Assembly (NCBI RefSeq): GCF_001543895.1
Contig: NZ_JYIJ01000019.1
Span: 1,054,001-1,118,000 of the forward strand
Source of the DNA: Carbonactinospora thermoautotrophica
GTDB lineage: Bacteria; Actinomycetota; Actinomycetes; Streptomycetales; Carbonactinosporaceae
Length of the DNA: 64,000 bases
Direction: 5' to 3'
Shown: in pieces, positions 1-8,280 of the stretch
How the letters are laid out: every line of letters begins with the position of its first letter
Numbering within the stretch: the stretch's first letter is position 1
Program-made: the position numbers and the translations under genes
The notes under the pieces: model-generated
What the model was told of the DNA's origin: nothing
The model's database searches: none
Seen by the model: only the letters and a program-made list of their open reading frames with translations

Positions 1-558
1 GCCCTGCTCGGGGTGGCTGGCGAAGGCGCGCGCGTTCAGCGCGACCCAGGCCGCGTCGTCCTGCCCGGGCACGAACGCGCGGATCCGTACGCCTGGCGGG
101 ACCGGGACCTCCGGCAGCGGCGTGTCCAGCGACCGGCGCATGCGCCACAGCTCGCGCACGGTCCGGAAGCCCAGCGCCGTGGCCAGCTTCGTCGCCCCCG
201 GGTGGTTGCCGTGCGCCCACAGCCGCAGCCGGCCGCCGGGTGACTCGGCCAGCAGCCGCTCGGCGAGTGCCCGCCCGTACCCGCGTCGCCGGTGCGCCGG
301 GTGCACGACCAGCTCCGCGACAGCTCCCGCGGCGGGGTCGGCGAGATCCAGGTGGGCGTACGCGACCAGCTCCTCCCCGGCGTACCCCAGCACGTCACGC
401 GCGTGAGCCGCACCGCCGTACCGCAGGTGCAGCAGGACGTGCTCGGACAGCGGCCGCACGCCGTCGGCCTCGGTGGCGGCGTCGACCACGCGCAGCACCG
501 CGGCCGCGCGCTCCGGGCCGGGGTGGCCGGTCGTCTCGATGCGCAAGCCGGTCGTCAC
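1..558 (-). CDS. mshD: Mycothiol synthase MshD, 3' end outside window
   Basis: Acetyl-CoA:Cys-GlcN-inositol acetyltransferase, the last step of mycothiol synthesis in the cytoplasm. The visible 186 codons start at a GTG (558-556); an ATG eight bases further upstream runs into a stop. An acetyl-CoA-binding GNAT motif is seen near residues 84-98 (VVHPAHRRRGYGRAL). A second family signature, LNARAFASHPEQ, lies at about 174-185, where the second GNAT domain begins. MshD is usually near 300 residues, so roughly the last third is missing beyond the window edge. Divergently placed from the 5'-nucleotidase gene. No convincing ribosome site, so the start could be off. The mycothiol pathway is also represented here by mshA. 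Confidence 0.9.
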   Translation of the reverse strand, partial: MTTGLRIETTGHPGPERAAAVLRVVDAATEADGVRPLSEHVLLHLRYGGAAHARDVLGYAGEELVAYAHLDLADPAAGAVAELVVHPAHRRRGYGRALAERLLAESPGGRLRLWAHGNHPGATKLATALGFRTVRELWRMRRSLDTPLPEVPVPPGVRIRAFVPGQDDAAWVALNARAFASHPEQG

Positions 559-664
559 GCCACCATGATCCCACGTACCCGACACCTCGTGTTCGCCAAG
601 GACCGCCCTGGGCGTGGTAGGCCTAGGCTGCGCCTCCCGCAACATCACCTTCCCGAGGAGTCAC

Positions 665-2434
665 ATGGCGACACGTCTGCGCCGCGGCCTGACCCTGGCG
701 CTCGCGGCCGGCATGGCCAGCCTGGTGGGCCTGGCCGCGCCGGCCGGCGCGCAGGCCGCGTCCGGCGCCGGGCCGTACGGCCCCACGGTGGACCTCCAGA
801 TCTTGGCGGTCAACGACTTCCACGGCAACCTCGAACCGCCCGCGGGCTCGGCCGGCCAGATCACCCTGCTCCGGGACGGCCAGCAGGTGCGGGTCCCGGC
901 CGGCGGCGCCGAGTACCTGGCCACCCACCTGCGCCAGGCCCGCGCGGCCAACCCGAACACCGTCGTCGTCGGCGTGGGCGACCTGATCGGCGCCAGCCCG
1001 CTGCTGTCGGCCGCCTTCCACGACGAGCCCACGATCCAGGCGATGGACCTGCTGGGCATGGAGACCAGCCCGGTCGGCAACCACGAGTTCGACGAGGGCA
1101 AGCGCGAGCTGCTGCGCGTGCAGTACGGCGGCTGCTACCCGGATGACGGCTGCTACGACCCCGAGCACCCCTACCCCGGGGCTCGCTTCCGGTACCTGGC
1201 CGCCAACGTGGTCGACGAGGCCACCGGTGCCCCGCTGCTGCCGCCTTTCTGGGTCAAGAACATCCGCGGCGCGCGGGTGGGCTTCATCGGCGTCGTCACC
1301 AAGGACACGCCGAACGTCACCACGGCCGAGGGCACCAAGGGCCTGAGGTTCCTCGACGAGGCCGAGACCATCAACAAGTACGCGCAGGTGCTCCGGCGCC
1401 TCGGCGTGCGCGCGATCGTGGCGCTGGTCCACGAGGGCGGCGTCGCGGCCAGCCCGGTGTACGACTACGACTGCGACGCGCCGACGCCCGGCGCAGGCGT
1501 CACCGGCCCGATCGTCGACATCGCCGAGCGGGTCGACCCGGAGGTCGACGTGATCCTCACCGCGCACACCCACAACGCGTACGTCTGCACGATCCCCGAC
1601 CCCTCCGGGCGGCCCCGCCTGGTCGCCCAGGGCGCCTCGTTCGGGCGGCTGATCACCGACGTCGACGTCACGTACGACCGGCGTACCCGGGACATCCGCC
1701 GCGTCAAGGCGCGCAACATCGTGGTGACGCGCGACGTGCCGAAGGACCCGGCGATGAGTCAGCTCATCCAGAGGTACCAGAAGCTGATCGAGCCCATCGC
1801 CAACCGCGTCGTCGGCTACATCGGCGCCGACATCCTCGGCCGTGGCGCCGGCACCCCGGAGACGCCGCTCGGCGACCTGATCGCCGACGCCCAGGTGGAG
1901 GCCACGCGTGAGCGGTTCAAGGCCGAGGTGGCGTTCATGAACCCCGGCGGCGTGCGGTCCGACCTGGCGTACGCGGCGTCCGGCGCCGAGGGCGACGGCG
2001 TGGTCACCTACGCCGAGGCGTTCGCCGTCCAGCCGTTCGGCAACGTGCTGGTCACCATGGACCTGACCGGCGCGCAGATCCTGAAGCTGCTTCAGCAGCA
2101 GTACTCGGAGGCGAACGCGGCCAGCCCGCGCGTGCTCCAGCCGTCCGAGGCGGTGCGGTATACCGTCGACCTCACCCGGACCGGTGCGGACCGGATCGTC
2201 GCGGACTCGGTGCGGATCAACGGCCAGCCGCTCGACCTCGCCCGCGTGTACAAGGTGACGGTGAACGAGTTCCTGGCCGGCGGCGGAGACGGGTTCACGG
2301 TCCTGAAGGAGGGACGGAACCCGCAGCGCAGCGTGCCCGACCTGGACGCGTTCGTCGCGTACCTGGGCGCGCACTCCTCCCCCGACCGCCCGCTCCAGCC
2401 GCCGAAGGCGGACCGGATCACCTTCCTGGGCTGA
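665..2434 (+). CDS. Secreted bifunctional metallophosphatase / 5'-nucleotidase
   Basis: Predicted exported 5'-nucleotidase of 589 residues, hydrolysing nucleotides outside the membrane for phosphate and nucleoside salvage. The N-terminus is a signal peptide (basic MATRLRRG, hydrophobic core, AQA-A cleavage). The metal site motifs of calcineurin-like phosphatases are present: VNDFHGN, GDLIGASP, VGNHEFDEG and LTAHTHN. The C-terminal 5'-nucleotidase domain shows TPLGDLIADA, MNPGGVRSDL and FLAGGGDGF. The ATG at 665 is chosen because a GAGGAG ribosome site precedes it and the signal peptide begins there; an upstream in-frame GTG at 614 would bury it. A single long domain pair of normal length for the family. 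The adjacent mshD and glnR match the Streptomyces order. Confidence 0.93.
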   Translation: MATRLRRGLTLALAAGMASLVGLAAPAGAQAASGAGPYGPTVDLQILAVNDFHGNLEPPAGSAGQITLLRDGQQVRVPAGGAEYLATHLRQARAANPNTVVVGVGDLIGASPLLSAAFHDEPTIQAMDLLGMETSPVGNHEFDEGKRELLRVQYGGCYPDDGCYDPEHPYPGARFRYLAANVVDEATGAPLLPPFWVKNIRGARVGFIGVVTKDTPNVTTAEGTKGLRFLDEAETINKYAQVLRRLGVRAIVALVHEGGVAASPVYDYDCDAPTPGAGVTGPIVDIAERVDPEVDVILTAHTHNAYVCTIPDPSGRPRLVAQGASFGRLITDVDVTYDRRTRDIRRVKARNIVVTRDVPKDPAMSQLIQRYQKLIEPIANRVVGYIGADILGRGAGTPETPLGDLIADAQVEATRERFKAEVAFMNPGGVRSDLAYAASGAEGDGVVTYAEAFAVQPFGNVLVTMDLTGAQILKLLQQQYSEANAASPRVLQPSEAVRYTVDLTRTGADRIVADSVRINGQPLDLARVYKVTVNEFLAGGGDGFTVLKEGRNPQRSVPDLDAFVAYLGAHSSPDRPLQPPKADRITFLG

Positions 2435-2627
2435 GAGCGCGTTGCGGAACCACTTGTCCGGCTCGCCGGCCCCCGCATCCACGCCGGCTACCGGGGGTGC
2501 GGGGGTGTCTCCCGCAAGGCACAGCGTCGCGAAGGCCGGACAAGCGACGCCGGTACGTGGCTTGTCCTCCGCCTTGCCGGCGGGATGACCGGCTCGCTGA
2601 TCGAACAGCGGTTCCGCAACACGCTCT
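2435..2627. repeat. 193-bp MITE-like element with 17-bp terminal inverted repeats
   Basis: The sequence begins GAGCGCGTTGCGGAACC and ends with GGTTCCGCAACACGCTC, inverted copies with one mismatch. It is flanked on both sides by TGA, which fits the three-base TNA target duplication of some IS5-family elements, although the left TGA is also the nucleotidase stop codon. No transposase is encoded. The interior has nested inverted repeats (GGACAAGC with GCTTGTCC). It sits between the nucleotidase stop and the convergent terminator. Its ends do not match the IS5 element at 10138-11025, so another transposase would have moved it. Confidence 0.55.
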
Positions 2628-2632
2628 GAACC

Positions 2633-2679
2633 GGAAACGGTCGGGATGCCCTGGGCGCCAGGGCATCCCGACCGTTTCC
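2633..2679. terminator. Bidirectional terminator hairpin between nucleotidase and glnR
   Basis: Perfect 22-bp inverted repeat (2633-2654 with 2658-2679) and a three-base loop, ending one base before the glnR stop codon. It serves the convergent 5'-nucleotidase and glnR genes. Confidence 0.85.
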
Positions 2680-2680
2680 C

Positions 2681-3421
2681 TCACGACCTGGCGTCCTCGT
2701 TCTCCGGCTCCGGCAATGACTGCTCCGGGCTCTTCTCCGGCAGGTTCTTCTCCGGCAGCACGAACCGGTACCCGACGTTGCGGACCGTGCCGATCAGGGC
2801 CTCGTGCTCGGCGCCGAGCTTCGCGCGTAGCCGGCGGACGTGGACGTCCACGGTGCGCGTGCCGCCGAAGTAGTCGTACCCCCAGACCTCCTGGAGCAAC
2901 TGGGAACGCGTGAACACCCGGCCGGGGTGCTGGGCCAGGTACTTGAGCAGCTCGAACTCCTTGAAGGTCAGGTCGAGCGGCCGGCCGCGCAGCTTGGCGG
3001 TGTAGGTGGCCTCGTCGATGACCAGGGGGCCGCTGCGGATCTCGGTGGGGGACTCCGGTCCGTTGTCGGCCTTGGCCTTGCCGATCGCCAGGCGGAGCCG
3101 CGCCTCGACTTCTGCGGGGCCGGCCGTGTCGAGCACCACGTCGTCGATGCCCCACTCGGCGGTGACCGCGGCGAGCCCGCCCTCGGTGGTGATCAACAGC
3201 AACGGGCAGTCCAGGCCGGTCGTCCGCAGGACCCGGCAGAGGCTGCGGGCGTGGGGCAGGTCCTTGCGCCCGTCGACCAGGATGGCGTCCACGGGCGGCG
3301 TGTCGAGCAGGGCCGTTGCCTCGGCAGGGGCGACCCGCACGCTGTGCAGCAGCAAGCCCAAGGCGGGCAGCACCTCGGCGGAGGGTTGGAGCGCGTTGGT
3401 GAGCAGCAGGAGCGAGCTCAC
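2681..3421 (-). CDS. glnR: GlnR, nitrogen-response OmpR-type regulator
   Basis: Global nitrogen regulator of actinomycetes, an orphan OmpR/PhoB-type protein of 246 residues. The GTG start at 3421 follows GGAGG at five bases. The start [13 protein letters not shown] and the receiver-like half match what I recall of GlnR, including the lone aspartate D50 (LVDGR). The usual partners of a phosphorylation pocket are not evident, as expected of GlnR. The C-terminal winged helix has [20 protein letters not shown] and a long recognition segment with [14 protein letters not shown]. It is divergent from the moaD-like gene, with an inverted repeat GGTGTGG-N6-CCACACC between them. A generic winged-helix response regulator is the fallback; the MshD-nucleotidase neighbourhood supports GlnR. 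Confidence 0.88.
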   Translation of the reverse strand: MSSLLLLTNALQPSAEVLPALGLLLHSVRVAPAEATALLDTPPVDAILVDGRKDLPHARSLCRVLRTTGLDCPLLLITTEGGLAAVTAEWGIDDVVLDTAGPAEVEARLRLAIGKAKADNGPESPTEIRSGPLVIDEATYTAKLRGRPLDLTFKEFELLKYLAQHPGRVFTRSQLLQEVWGYDYFGGTRTVDVHVRRLRAKLGAEHEALIGTVRNVGYRFVLPEKNLPEKSPEQSLPEPENEDARS

Positions 3422-3441
3422 GATTACCTCCGTCCGCCGAT

Positions 3442-3461
3442 GGTGTGGACTATCCCACACC
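3442..3461. promoter_or_regulatory. Inverted repeat in the glnR-moaD divergent promoter region
   Basis: GGTGTGG and CCACACC are separated by six bases, 21 bases upstream of the glnR start. The position and symmetry suggest an operator for a dimeric regulator, which is an inference. It does not resemble the GlnR box I know. Confidence 0.35.
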
Positions 3462-3527
3462 GTCTGAAACGACGAAAGGACCCGGGGGCGTCCTTGCCCG
3501 AGTCCTCTGGAAGGCAGGATATCTGAC

Positions 3528-3788
3528 ATGGCACGTGGCACGATCCGGTATTGGGCAGCCGCCCGGGACGCCGCCGGCACCCCGGAGGAACCGTACGACG
3601 CCGTGACCCTCGCCGAGGCGCTGGCCGCGGCTCGTCGACAGCGCGGGGACGAACCGCGCTTCGCCAGCGTGTTGAGCGTCTGCTCCTACATCGTGGACGG
3701 CAAGCCGGTGGGTACCCGTGACCTGGAGACCGTGCTTCTCGCCGACGGCGGCACGGTTGAGGTGCTGCCGCCGTTCGCCGGCGGGTGA
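3528..3788 (+). CDS. MoaD/ThiS family sulfur-carrier protein
   Basis: Small ubiquitin-like protein of 86 residues ending in FAGG, the double glycine that is activated as a thiocarboxylate in molybdopterin or thiamine sulfur transfer. The length and the segment [12 protein letters not shown] are typical of the MoaD/ThiS family. It starts at ATG 3528, just after a weak purine stretch. It is divergent from glnR. No MoaE or ThiG partner lies next to it, so the acceptor pathway cannot be decided; a nearby thioredoxin and sulfurtransferase operon gives a loose sulfur theme. Confidence 0.85.
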   Translation: MARGTIRYWAAARDAAGTPEEPYDAVTLAEALAAARRQRGDEPRFASVLSVCSYIVDGKPVGTRDLETVLLADGGTVEVLPPFAGG

Positions 3789-3870
3789 GCGGGGGCAGGC
3801 GGCGCTGAAATCATGCCGAACCACCGTCCCGCCTGCCTACGGCGACCGGGATGCGGGTACGGTGGCGGCC

Positions 3871-4584
3871 ATGCGTCGCCTCATCCGAGTCCTGATCGTC
3901 CTGGCCGTACTCGCCGCGCTGTTCGCGGCGGCGGATCGCATCGCGGTGCGCCTCGCGCAGGACATGGCCGCCTCCGCGCTGGCCGGCACCGGCCGGTTCG
4001 GGGAGAGCCCCACGGTGCGGATCCACGGTTTCCCGTTCCTGACCCAGGTCGTGGCGCGCCGCCTGGACCAGGTGGACGTGCACGGGCGAGGCATCCATGT
4101 GAAGGGCGGCGACCTGGAACGGCTCGATGCGCGGTTGTACGGCGTGCGGGTACGCGACCTGGAAACGCGCGACCTCCTGGCGGAGCGGGTGATGGGGACC
4201 GGGCTCGTCACGTACCCGTACCTGCAGCAGGCGGTCGACCGCAGCGGCGTCGAGATCGGCCCCGGCGCGGACGGGACGGTGCGGGTGACCAGCACGATCC
4301 GGGTGTTCGGGCAGCCGGTGAAGGTGCGGACGGACGGCGCGCTCGTGGCGGTGAGCGGCAACCGGATCAGCTTCCAGCCCGAGCGGGTCACGGCGAACGG
4401 CGTGGACCTCGGCGACTCCACGCTCCAGCGGCTGGCCCAGCGGTTCGAGCTCACCGCATCCGTGCCGGGGCTGCCCGCCGGCACCCGCATCACCGCGGTG
4501 CGCCCGACCGAACAGGGCGTGGAGGTCGACCTGGCTGGGGAGAACGTCTCGTTGCGCGGCGCCGCGGTGACGACGAGCGACTGA
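3871..4584 (+). CDS. LmeA-like DUF2993 membrane-anchored protein
   Basis: Predicted 237-residue protein with an N-terminal signal anchor (RRLIRVLIVLAVLAALFAAA) and an outside domain of the DUF2993 family. The family includes mycobacterial LmeA, a periplasmic lipid-binding protein of the envelope. The fold signature is seen in PTVRIHGFPFLTQV and the repeating beta-rich stretches after it. The ATG at 3871 is preferred since it starts directly at the basic membrane anchor; a GTG nine bases earlier is possible. It lies between the sulfur carrier and a membrane thioredoxin. The exact role in this organism is unknown. Confidence 0.75.
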   Translation: MRRLIRVLIVLAVLAALFAAADRIAVRLAQDMAASALAGTGRFGESPTVRIHGFPFLTQVVARRLDQVDVHGRGIHVKGGDLERLDARLYGVRVRDLETRDLLAERVMGTGLVTYPYLQQAVDRSGVEIGPGADGTVRVTSTIRVFGQPVKVRTDGALVAVSGNRISFQPERVTANGVDLGDSTLQRLAQRFELTASVPGLPAGTRITAVRPTEQGVEVDLAGENVSLRGAAVTTSD

Positions 4585-4663
4585 CCCGCTGTCCGTCCCG
4601 GCTACGCCCTGCGGTTGGCCCACAGCGACCGGGAGGGCGCGGTGCCCGCGTGACCTGGGGGGA

Positions 4664-5104
4664 ATGCTCCGTGGGGTGTGCGGCATTGTGGGTGGCGTGC
4701 GTAACGGATTCGTCGTGCTCGTCCTGGTGCTGCTGGCCGCTACCGTGTTCGGCCTGTACCGGCGGCGCCGCGACGGGCGCCTGCGGGTGGGGAACGAGAT
4801 GCGGTTGACCCCGGAGGACATCGGCGCGCCGCTCGGCGAGCGGGCCACGCTCCTGCAGTTCTCGACCGCCTTCTGCCAACCGTGCCGGGCGACCCGCCGG
4901 ATCCTCGGTGAGGTGGCCGGTATGGTTGACGGAGTGGCTCACGTGGAGGTCGACGCCGAGTCGCGGCTGGAGCTGGTACGCCGGCTCGACGTCATGCGCA
5001 CACCGACGGTGTTCGTGCTGGACAGCCAGGGACGCGTGGTGAAGAAGGCGACCGGCCAGCCGCGCAAGGTGGACGTGATCGCCGCGCTCGGCGAGACGGT
5101 CTGA
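4664..5104 (+). CDS. Membrane-anchored thioredoxin-fold protein
   Basis: Thioredoxin-domain protein of 146 residues. One membrane helix spans about residues 13-31, followed by a thioredoxin fold with the redox pair FCQPC (C71, C74) and the cis-proline region MRTPTVFVLD. It probably reduces or transfers disulfides at the membrane. The domain follows the membrane helix in a way that fits either side, so orientation is unclear. ATG 4664 has a GGGGGA stretch just before it; a GTG at 4697 is the alternative. It precedes the sulfur operon, from which it is separated by its own promoter and leader ORF. Confidence 0.8.
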   Translation: MLRGVCGIVGGVRNGFVVLVLVLLAATVFGLYRRRRDGRLRVGNEMRLTPEDIGAPLGERATLLQFSTAFCQPCRATRRILGEVAGMVDGVAHVEVDAESRLELVRRLDVMRTPTVFVLDSQGRVVKKATGQPRKVDVIAALGETV

Positions 5105-5166
5105 CCCCGTGCTCGCACCGCGTCGTCCACGATGTGTACACTTTCATCTCGTCATATGGACGCGGT

Positions 5167-5195
5167 GTGACAGCGGCTATCCGCGTCTCTACGAT
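5167..5195 (+). promoter_or_regulatory. Predicted housekeeping promoter of the sulfur operon
   Basis: GTGACA at 5167-5172 and TACGAT at 5190-5195 are exactly 17 bp apart, matching the -35/-10 pattern of the main actinobacterial sigma factor. Transcription would begin at about 5202, two bases before the leader-peptide ATG, giving an almost leaderless start. Confidence 0.6.
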
Positions 5196-5203
5196 CGGGA
5201 GCC

Positions 5204-5284
5204 ATGAAGCAGGCAGTGTTGACGAAGCGACGCGCGGTTGACCTGTGCCGTGTGTCCACCTGCCTGTGTCGCCGAATGCCCTGA
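5204..5284 (+). CDS. Cysteine-rich leader peptide of the sulfur operon
   Basis: A 26-codon ORF that reads MKQAVLTKRRAVDL followed by CRVSTCLCRRMP, so three cysteines fall in a six-residue span near the end. It matches the pattern KRRAVDLCR...CLCRR of short leader ORFs found before sulfur-assimilation genes in actinobacteria. Short cysteine-rich leaderless ORFs have been reported in mycobacteria to act as cysteine-responsive attenuators. The ATG lies about two bases after the predicted transcription start. The 101 bases after the stop contain small inverted repeats (GGCAGC with GCTGCC, GTCCG with CGGAC) that could switch structure. The downstream operon encodes a thiosulfate sulfurtransferase, which fits a cysteine sensor. 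That it regulates is inferred. Confidence 0.75.
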   Translation: MKQAVLTKRRAVDLCRVSTCLCRRMP

Positions 5285-5385
5285 CGGGCGGCAGCCATCT
5301 GCGCTCGACTCTCGCCCGGTCCGTCCCGGACTGCGCTGCCGTCTGACGCCCGAAACCCCGTTCCAGTCCGTCAGGAGCATTCCCG

Positions 5386-5883
5386 ATGTTCATCGACCCC
5401 CGAGGTCCGCGGTTCGGCGCCGCCATCACCACGGTCGTCCTGGCTCTGGTCCTGCTGACCGGCAGCGTCTGGCTGCTCGCCGCCCAGGCGGTGGTGTTCG
5501 CCTTGGGGGCGCTCGCCGGCCCACGCTTCTCCCCGTACGGCTGGGTCTTCCAGCGGCTCGTACGGCCGAAGCTCGGCTCTCCGGGTGAGCTGGAGCCCGA
5601 GGCACCGCCCCGTTTCGCCCAGGCGGTCGGGCTCGCCTTCGCCCTCGCCGGCCTGGCCGGGTACGTGACCGGGGTGACGGCGTTGGGGGTCACGGCCACC
5701 GCGCTGGCCCTCGCCGCCGCCTTCCTCAACGCCGCCTTCGGCCTCTGCCTCGGCTGCGAGGTATATCTGCTGTTCCGCCGGTCGGTCCCGCGCCGCGTAC
5801 CGGCTCCCGTCGTGGCCGGAGCCCCGGCCGGCAAGCCGCTCTTCGACCGCCGCACCACTTCCCACAAGGAGGTTTCCGCATGA
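5386..5883 (+). CDS. DUF4395 membrane protein with CxxC motif
   Basis: A 165-residue membrane protein with about four hydrophobic helices (residues 12-45 and 80-130) and the motif CLGCE (C121, C124) at the end of the last helix. The family DUF4395 is often next to sulfurtransferase or thioredoxin genes and is presumed to handle sulfur or thiol-redox chemistry at the membrane; the reaction is not known. AGGAG precedes the ATG by nine bases. The stop overlaps the next ATG, so it is translationally coupled to the sulfurtransferase. Confidence 0.82.
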   Translation: MFIDPRGPRFGAAITTVVLALVLLTGSVWLLAAQAVVFALGALAGPRFSPYGWVFQRLVRPKLGSPGELEPEAPPRFAQAVGLAFALAGLAGYVTGVTALGVTATALALAAAFLNAAFGLCLGCEVYLLFRRSVPRRVPAPVVAGAPAGKPLFDRRTTSHKEVSA

Positions 5884-6725
5884 GTCGCTCCGACGTCCTT
5901 GTCGACGCCGACTGGGTGGAGGCCCACCTCGACGACCCGAACGTGGTCATCATCGAGGTGGACGAGGACACCACGGCGTACGACAAGGCGCACATCCGCA
6001 ACGCGATCAAGCTCGACTGGAAGAAGGACCTGCAGGACCCCGTCCGCCGTGACTTCGTGAGCAAGGAGCAGTTCGAGAAGCTCCTGTCGGAGCGCGGCGT
6101 CTCCAACGACCACACTGTGGTGCTGTACGGCGGCAACAACAACTGGTTCGCGGCGTACGCGTACTGGTACTTCAAGCTGTACGGCCACGAGAAGGTCAAG
6201 CTGCTGGACGGCGGCCGCAAGAAGTGGGAGCTGGACTCCCGCGAGCTGGTCGAAGAGGTGCCGCAGCGTCCGAAGACCAACTACGTCGCCAAGGAGCAGG
6301 ACCTGTCGATCCGCGCCTTCCGTGACGAGGTCGTGGAGGCGATCGGCAAGCTGAACCTGGTCGACGTGCGCTCGCCCGACGAGTTCACCGGCAAGCTGCT
6401 CGCCCCGGCGCACCTGCCGCAGGAGCAGTCGCAGCGGCCCGGCCACGTGCCCACCGCCAAGAACATTCCGTGGTCCAAGGCCGCGAACGACGACGGCACC
6501 TTCAAGTCGGACGAGGAGCTCCGCAGGCTGTACGAGGAGGCCGGCGTCGACTTCTCGAAGGACACCATCGCGTACTGCCGGATCGGCGAGCGCTCGGCCC
6601 ACACCTGGTTCGTGCTCCACGAGCTGCTTGACCAGCCGAACGTGAAGAACTACGACGGTTCGTGGACCGAGTACGGCTCGCTGGTCGGCGTGCCGATCGA
6701 GCTCGGTGAAGGGAGCAAGGCCTGA
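5880..6725 (+). CDS. sseA: Thiosulfate sulfurtransferase (rhodanese)
   Basis: Cytoplasmic two-domain rhodanese of 281 residues that moves sulfane sulfur from thiosulfate to cyanide or thiol acceptors. The N-terminal inactive domain (about 1-125) is followed by a catalytic domain with VDVRSPDEFTG and the active-site loop CRIGERS, where C233 would carry the persulfide. This loop is the thiosulfate-type signature, distinct from mercaptopyruvate enzymes. The start overlaps the DUF4395 stop (ATGA), and its own stop overlaps the next ATG (TGATG), so the three genes form one tight operon behind the cysteine leader. The protein is often called CysA or SseA in actinobacteria, hence the symbol is approximate. 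Confidence 0.92.
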   Translation: MSRSDVLVDADWVEAHLDDPNVVIIEVDEDTTAYDKAHIRNAIKLDWKKDLQDPVRRDFVSKEQFEKLLSERGVSNDHTVVLYGGNNNWFAAYAYWYFKLYGHEKVKLLDGGRKKWELDSRELVEEVPQRPKTNYVAKEQDLSIRAFRDEVVEAIGKLNLVDVRSPDEFTGKLLAPAHLPQEQSQRPGHVPTAKNIPWSKAANDDGTFKSDEELRRLYEEAGVDFSKDTIAYCRIGERSAHTWFVLHELLDQPNVKNYDGSWTEYGSLVGVPIELGEGSKA

Positions 6726-7021
6726 TGTGCGGCGCGGTTGCCGGCGGCCCGGATCTGGCAGGAGTTGACGTGACGCAGGAAGCGATCATTCAGGGTTCGG
6801 TTCTCAAGGACGGTCAGCCGGCCAACGGCTACGTCAGGCTGCTGAACAACGACGGTGAGTTCGTCGCCGAGGTGCCCACCTCGGCCACCGGGCAGTTCCG
6901 GTTCTTCGCCGCCCCTGGCGAGTGGACCGTGCGGGCCCTGGTGCCCGGCGCGACCGTCGACCGCAAGGTCGTCGCCCAGCGGGGCGCAGTCGCCGAGGTC
7001 GAGGTGGCCGTCCCCGCCTGA
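6725..7021 (+). CDS. DUF1416 small protein of the sulfur operon
   Basis: A 98-residue protein with an N-terminal MCGAV and a beta-sandwich-like body (QGSVLKDGQPANGYVRLLN, then TGQFRFFAAPGEWTVR). DUF1416 proteins follow sulfurtransferase genes in many actinobacteria; the biochemical role is unknown. The fold resembles transthyretin or carboxypeptidase-regulatory domains that bind peptides or pigments. The start overlaps the sulfurtransferase stop. A strong hairpin follows 13 bases after the stop, closing the operon. Confidence 0.85.
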   Translation: MCGAVAGGPDLAGVDVTQEAIIQGSVLKDGQPANGYVRLLNNDGEFVAEVPTSATGQFRFFAAPGEWTVRALVPGATVDRKVVAQRGAVAEVEVAVPA

Positions 7022-7033
7022 CCTCCCCAAGAC

Positions 7034-7084
7034 CTACGGCCGGCCCGCGTTCCTGGTGCCCAGGGAGCGTGGGACCGGCCGTAG
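7034..7084 (+). terminator. Terminator of the sulfur operon
   Basis: Inverted repeat CTACGGCCGG (7034-7043) with CCGGCCGTAG (7075-7084), with further pairing inside (CCTGG with CCAGG). Confidence 0.75.
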
Positions 7085-7556
7085 TGCCTTCCCGGTCGGA
7101 TAATCATCTGATTCCCGGATACCTGCTGTCCCAAGCTCATCACCGGCGTTCTTGTTCTGCGCTCGCCGGCGGAAGCCTCATGGCGCGGGCCAGACCTTGG
7201 CCTGCGCGGCCTGCGGTGTGGACCGATCGACCCGTGAGTCGCCGCCGGTGCCGGCCGCGCCGCGGGCTGGCCGGGCAGGGCGACGGTGTCCGGTCCAGCA
7301 GTGGTGCTGCCGGGGCTGGATACCCGTCACCGAGTTCGACGAGCGGTTCGCTCGGCTGCGTCAGCCGGTGCCGGCCAGCGCGCCCGCCACAGCCCAGCGG
7401 GCGTTGCGGACAGCCGGGGTTCGCCGGTCCGCCTCGACCGGTGACGTTTCTCGACGTCCGGAACCCCGACAACCACTCCTCCGCGGCCCGAGGTTCGCTG
7501 AGCCGCATCGACCCCACCGTCAAGCCGATACGTCTCCGGCACGCCGCATCCTCGGC

Positions 7557-7678
7557 ATGCCCCCCTCCCAGGAGGGCGACCCCACCCCAGCCCCGGGACG
7601 TAACCAGGCTGACCCGGCCGGTGGGTACTCCGAAAGGCTGTGGACCTTATCTGTGGATAACTTGCCGCCTGTGGATAA
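7557..7678 (-). repeat. Dispersed TTNTCCACA-pair element, copy C
   Basis: Read on the minus strand, two perfect TTATCCACA boxes (7670-7678 and 7652-7660) are spaced 18 bp start to start, with a weaker GTCCACAG beside them. About 70 bases further on, the conserved hairpin core GGGGTCGCCCTCCTGGGAGG appears (near 7565-7584). The box is the actinobacterial DnaA-box consensus. It belongs to the same family as the copies near 20973 and 44490. Confidence 0.7.
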
Positions 7679-8280
7679 GTCACGCCTTGCGGATGACTGC
7701 ACCCCTGGGGATGACTTGGGCTTTTATGAACTATCGCGGCACTTGCGGGGATTCCGGGCACCGGCCAGGAATCCACAGGCCTGTGGAAAACTCGGCTGTG
7801 GATCAGGGCTGCCGGAAGGCTGCGGGAGCATCACCGTGGCCCACTTTCGCAGGCGGCGATCTCGACTGGGACGGGCCCCGTGCCGAGTGCCGGACCCCCG
7901 GAGCGCCAGCCGGATGTACGGACACGCCTGGCGACGCGTCCATGGGTGGCAGGCGTCCGTCCTCGGCACCAGCGCACAGGGCACGGGCCGGTGATCACCT
8001 CCGTGAAGCATGGGTCGCCCGGGCGGCGGGCACTGGCTGCCGGTGCGAGGCCCCCGGCCTGACCTCCCGCTCGGACAGGCGCCGACGCGCCTCCAGGTTG
8101 GCGGACAGCCAAGCCGGTCGCGGTCGGTGGTCCGGGGTAGGCCGGGCCAGCCGGGAAAACGCTCCTCCGGGCCCGCGTGGTGCGCCAGTCGCATCCCAGG
8201 TTTGTCCGCTTTCTAGAGCGGATTGCCCTGTCCCGTACGTCGCCTGCCGCCCGTCACGTTCTTTGCGGAGGCTGTGAATG

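Noticed and set aside
623-2482. 619-codon open frame on the minus strand under the 5'-nucleotidase
   Set aside because: Antisense shadow caused by GC-rich third positions; the plus-strand frame has a signal peptide and all catalytic motifs.
7639-7806. Cluster of DnaA-box-like sequences as a replication origin
   Set aside because: Only a few boxes, no dnaA, dnaN, gyrB or rpmH nearby, and similar box pairs occur at three other places in the window.
7152-7994. 280-codon plus-strand ORF in the gene-free stretch
   Set aside because: No ribosome site, cysteine/arginine-rich random-like composition, and it runs through the TTNTCCACA element.
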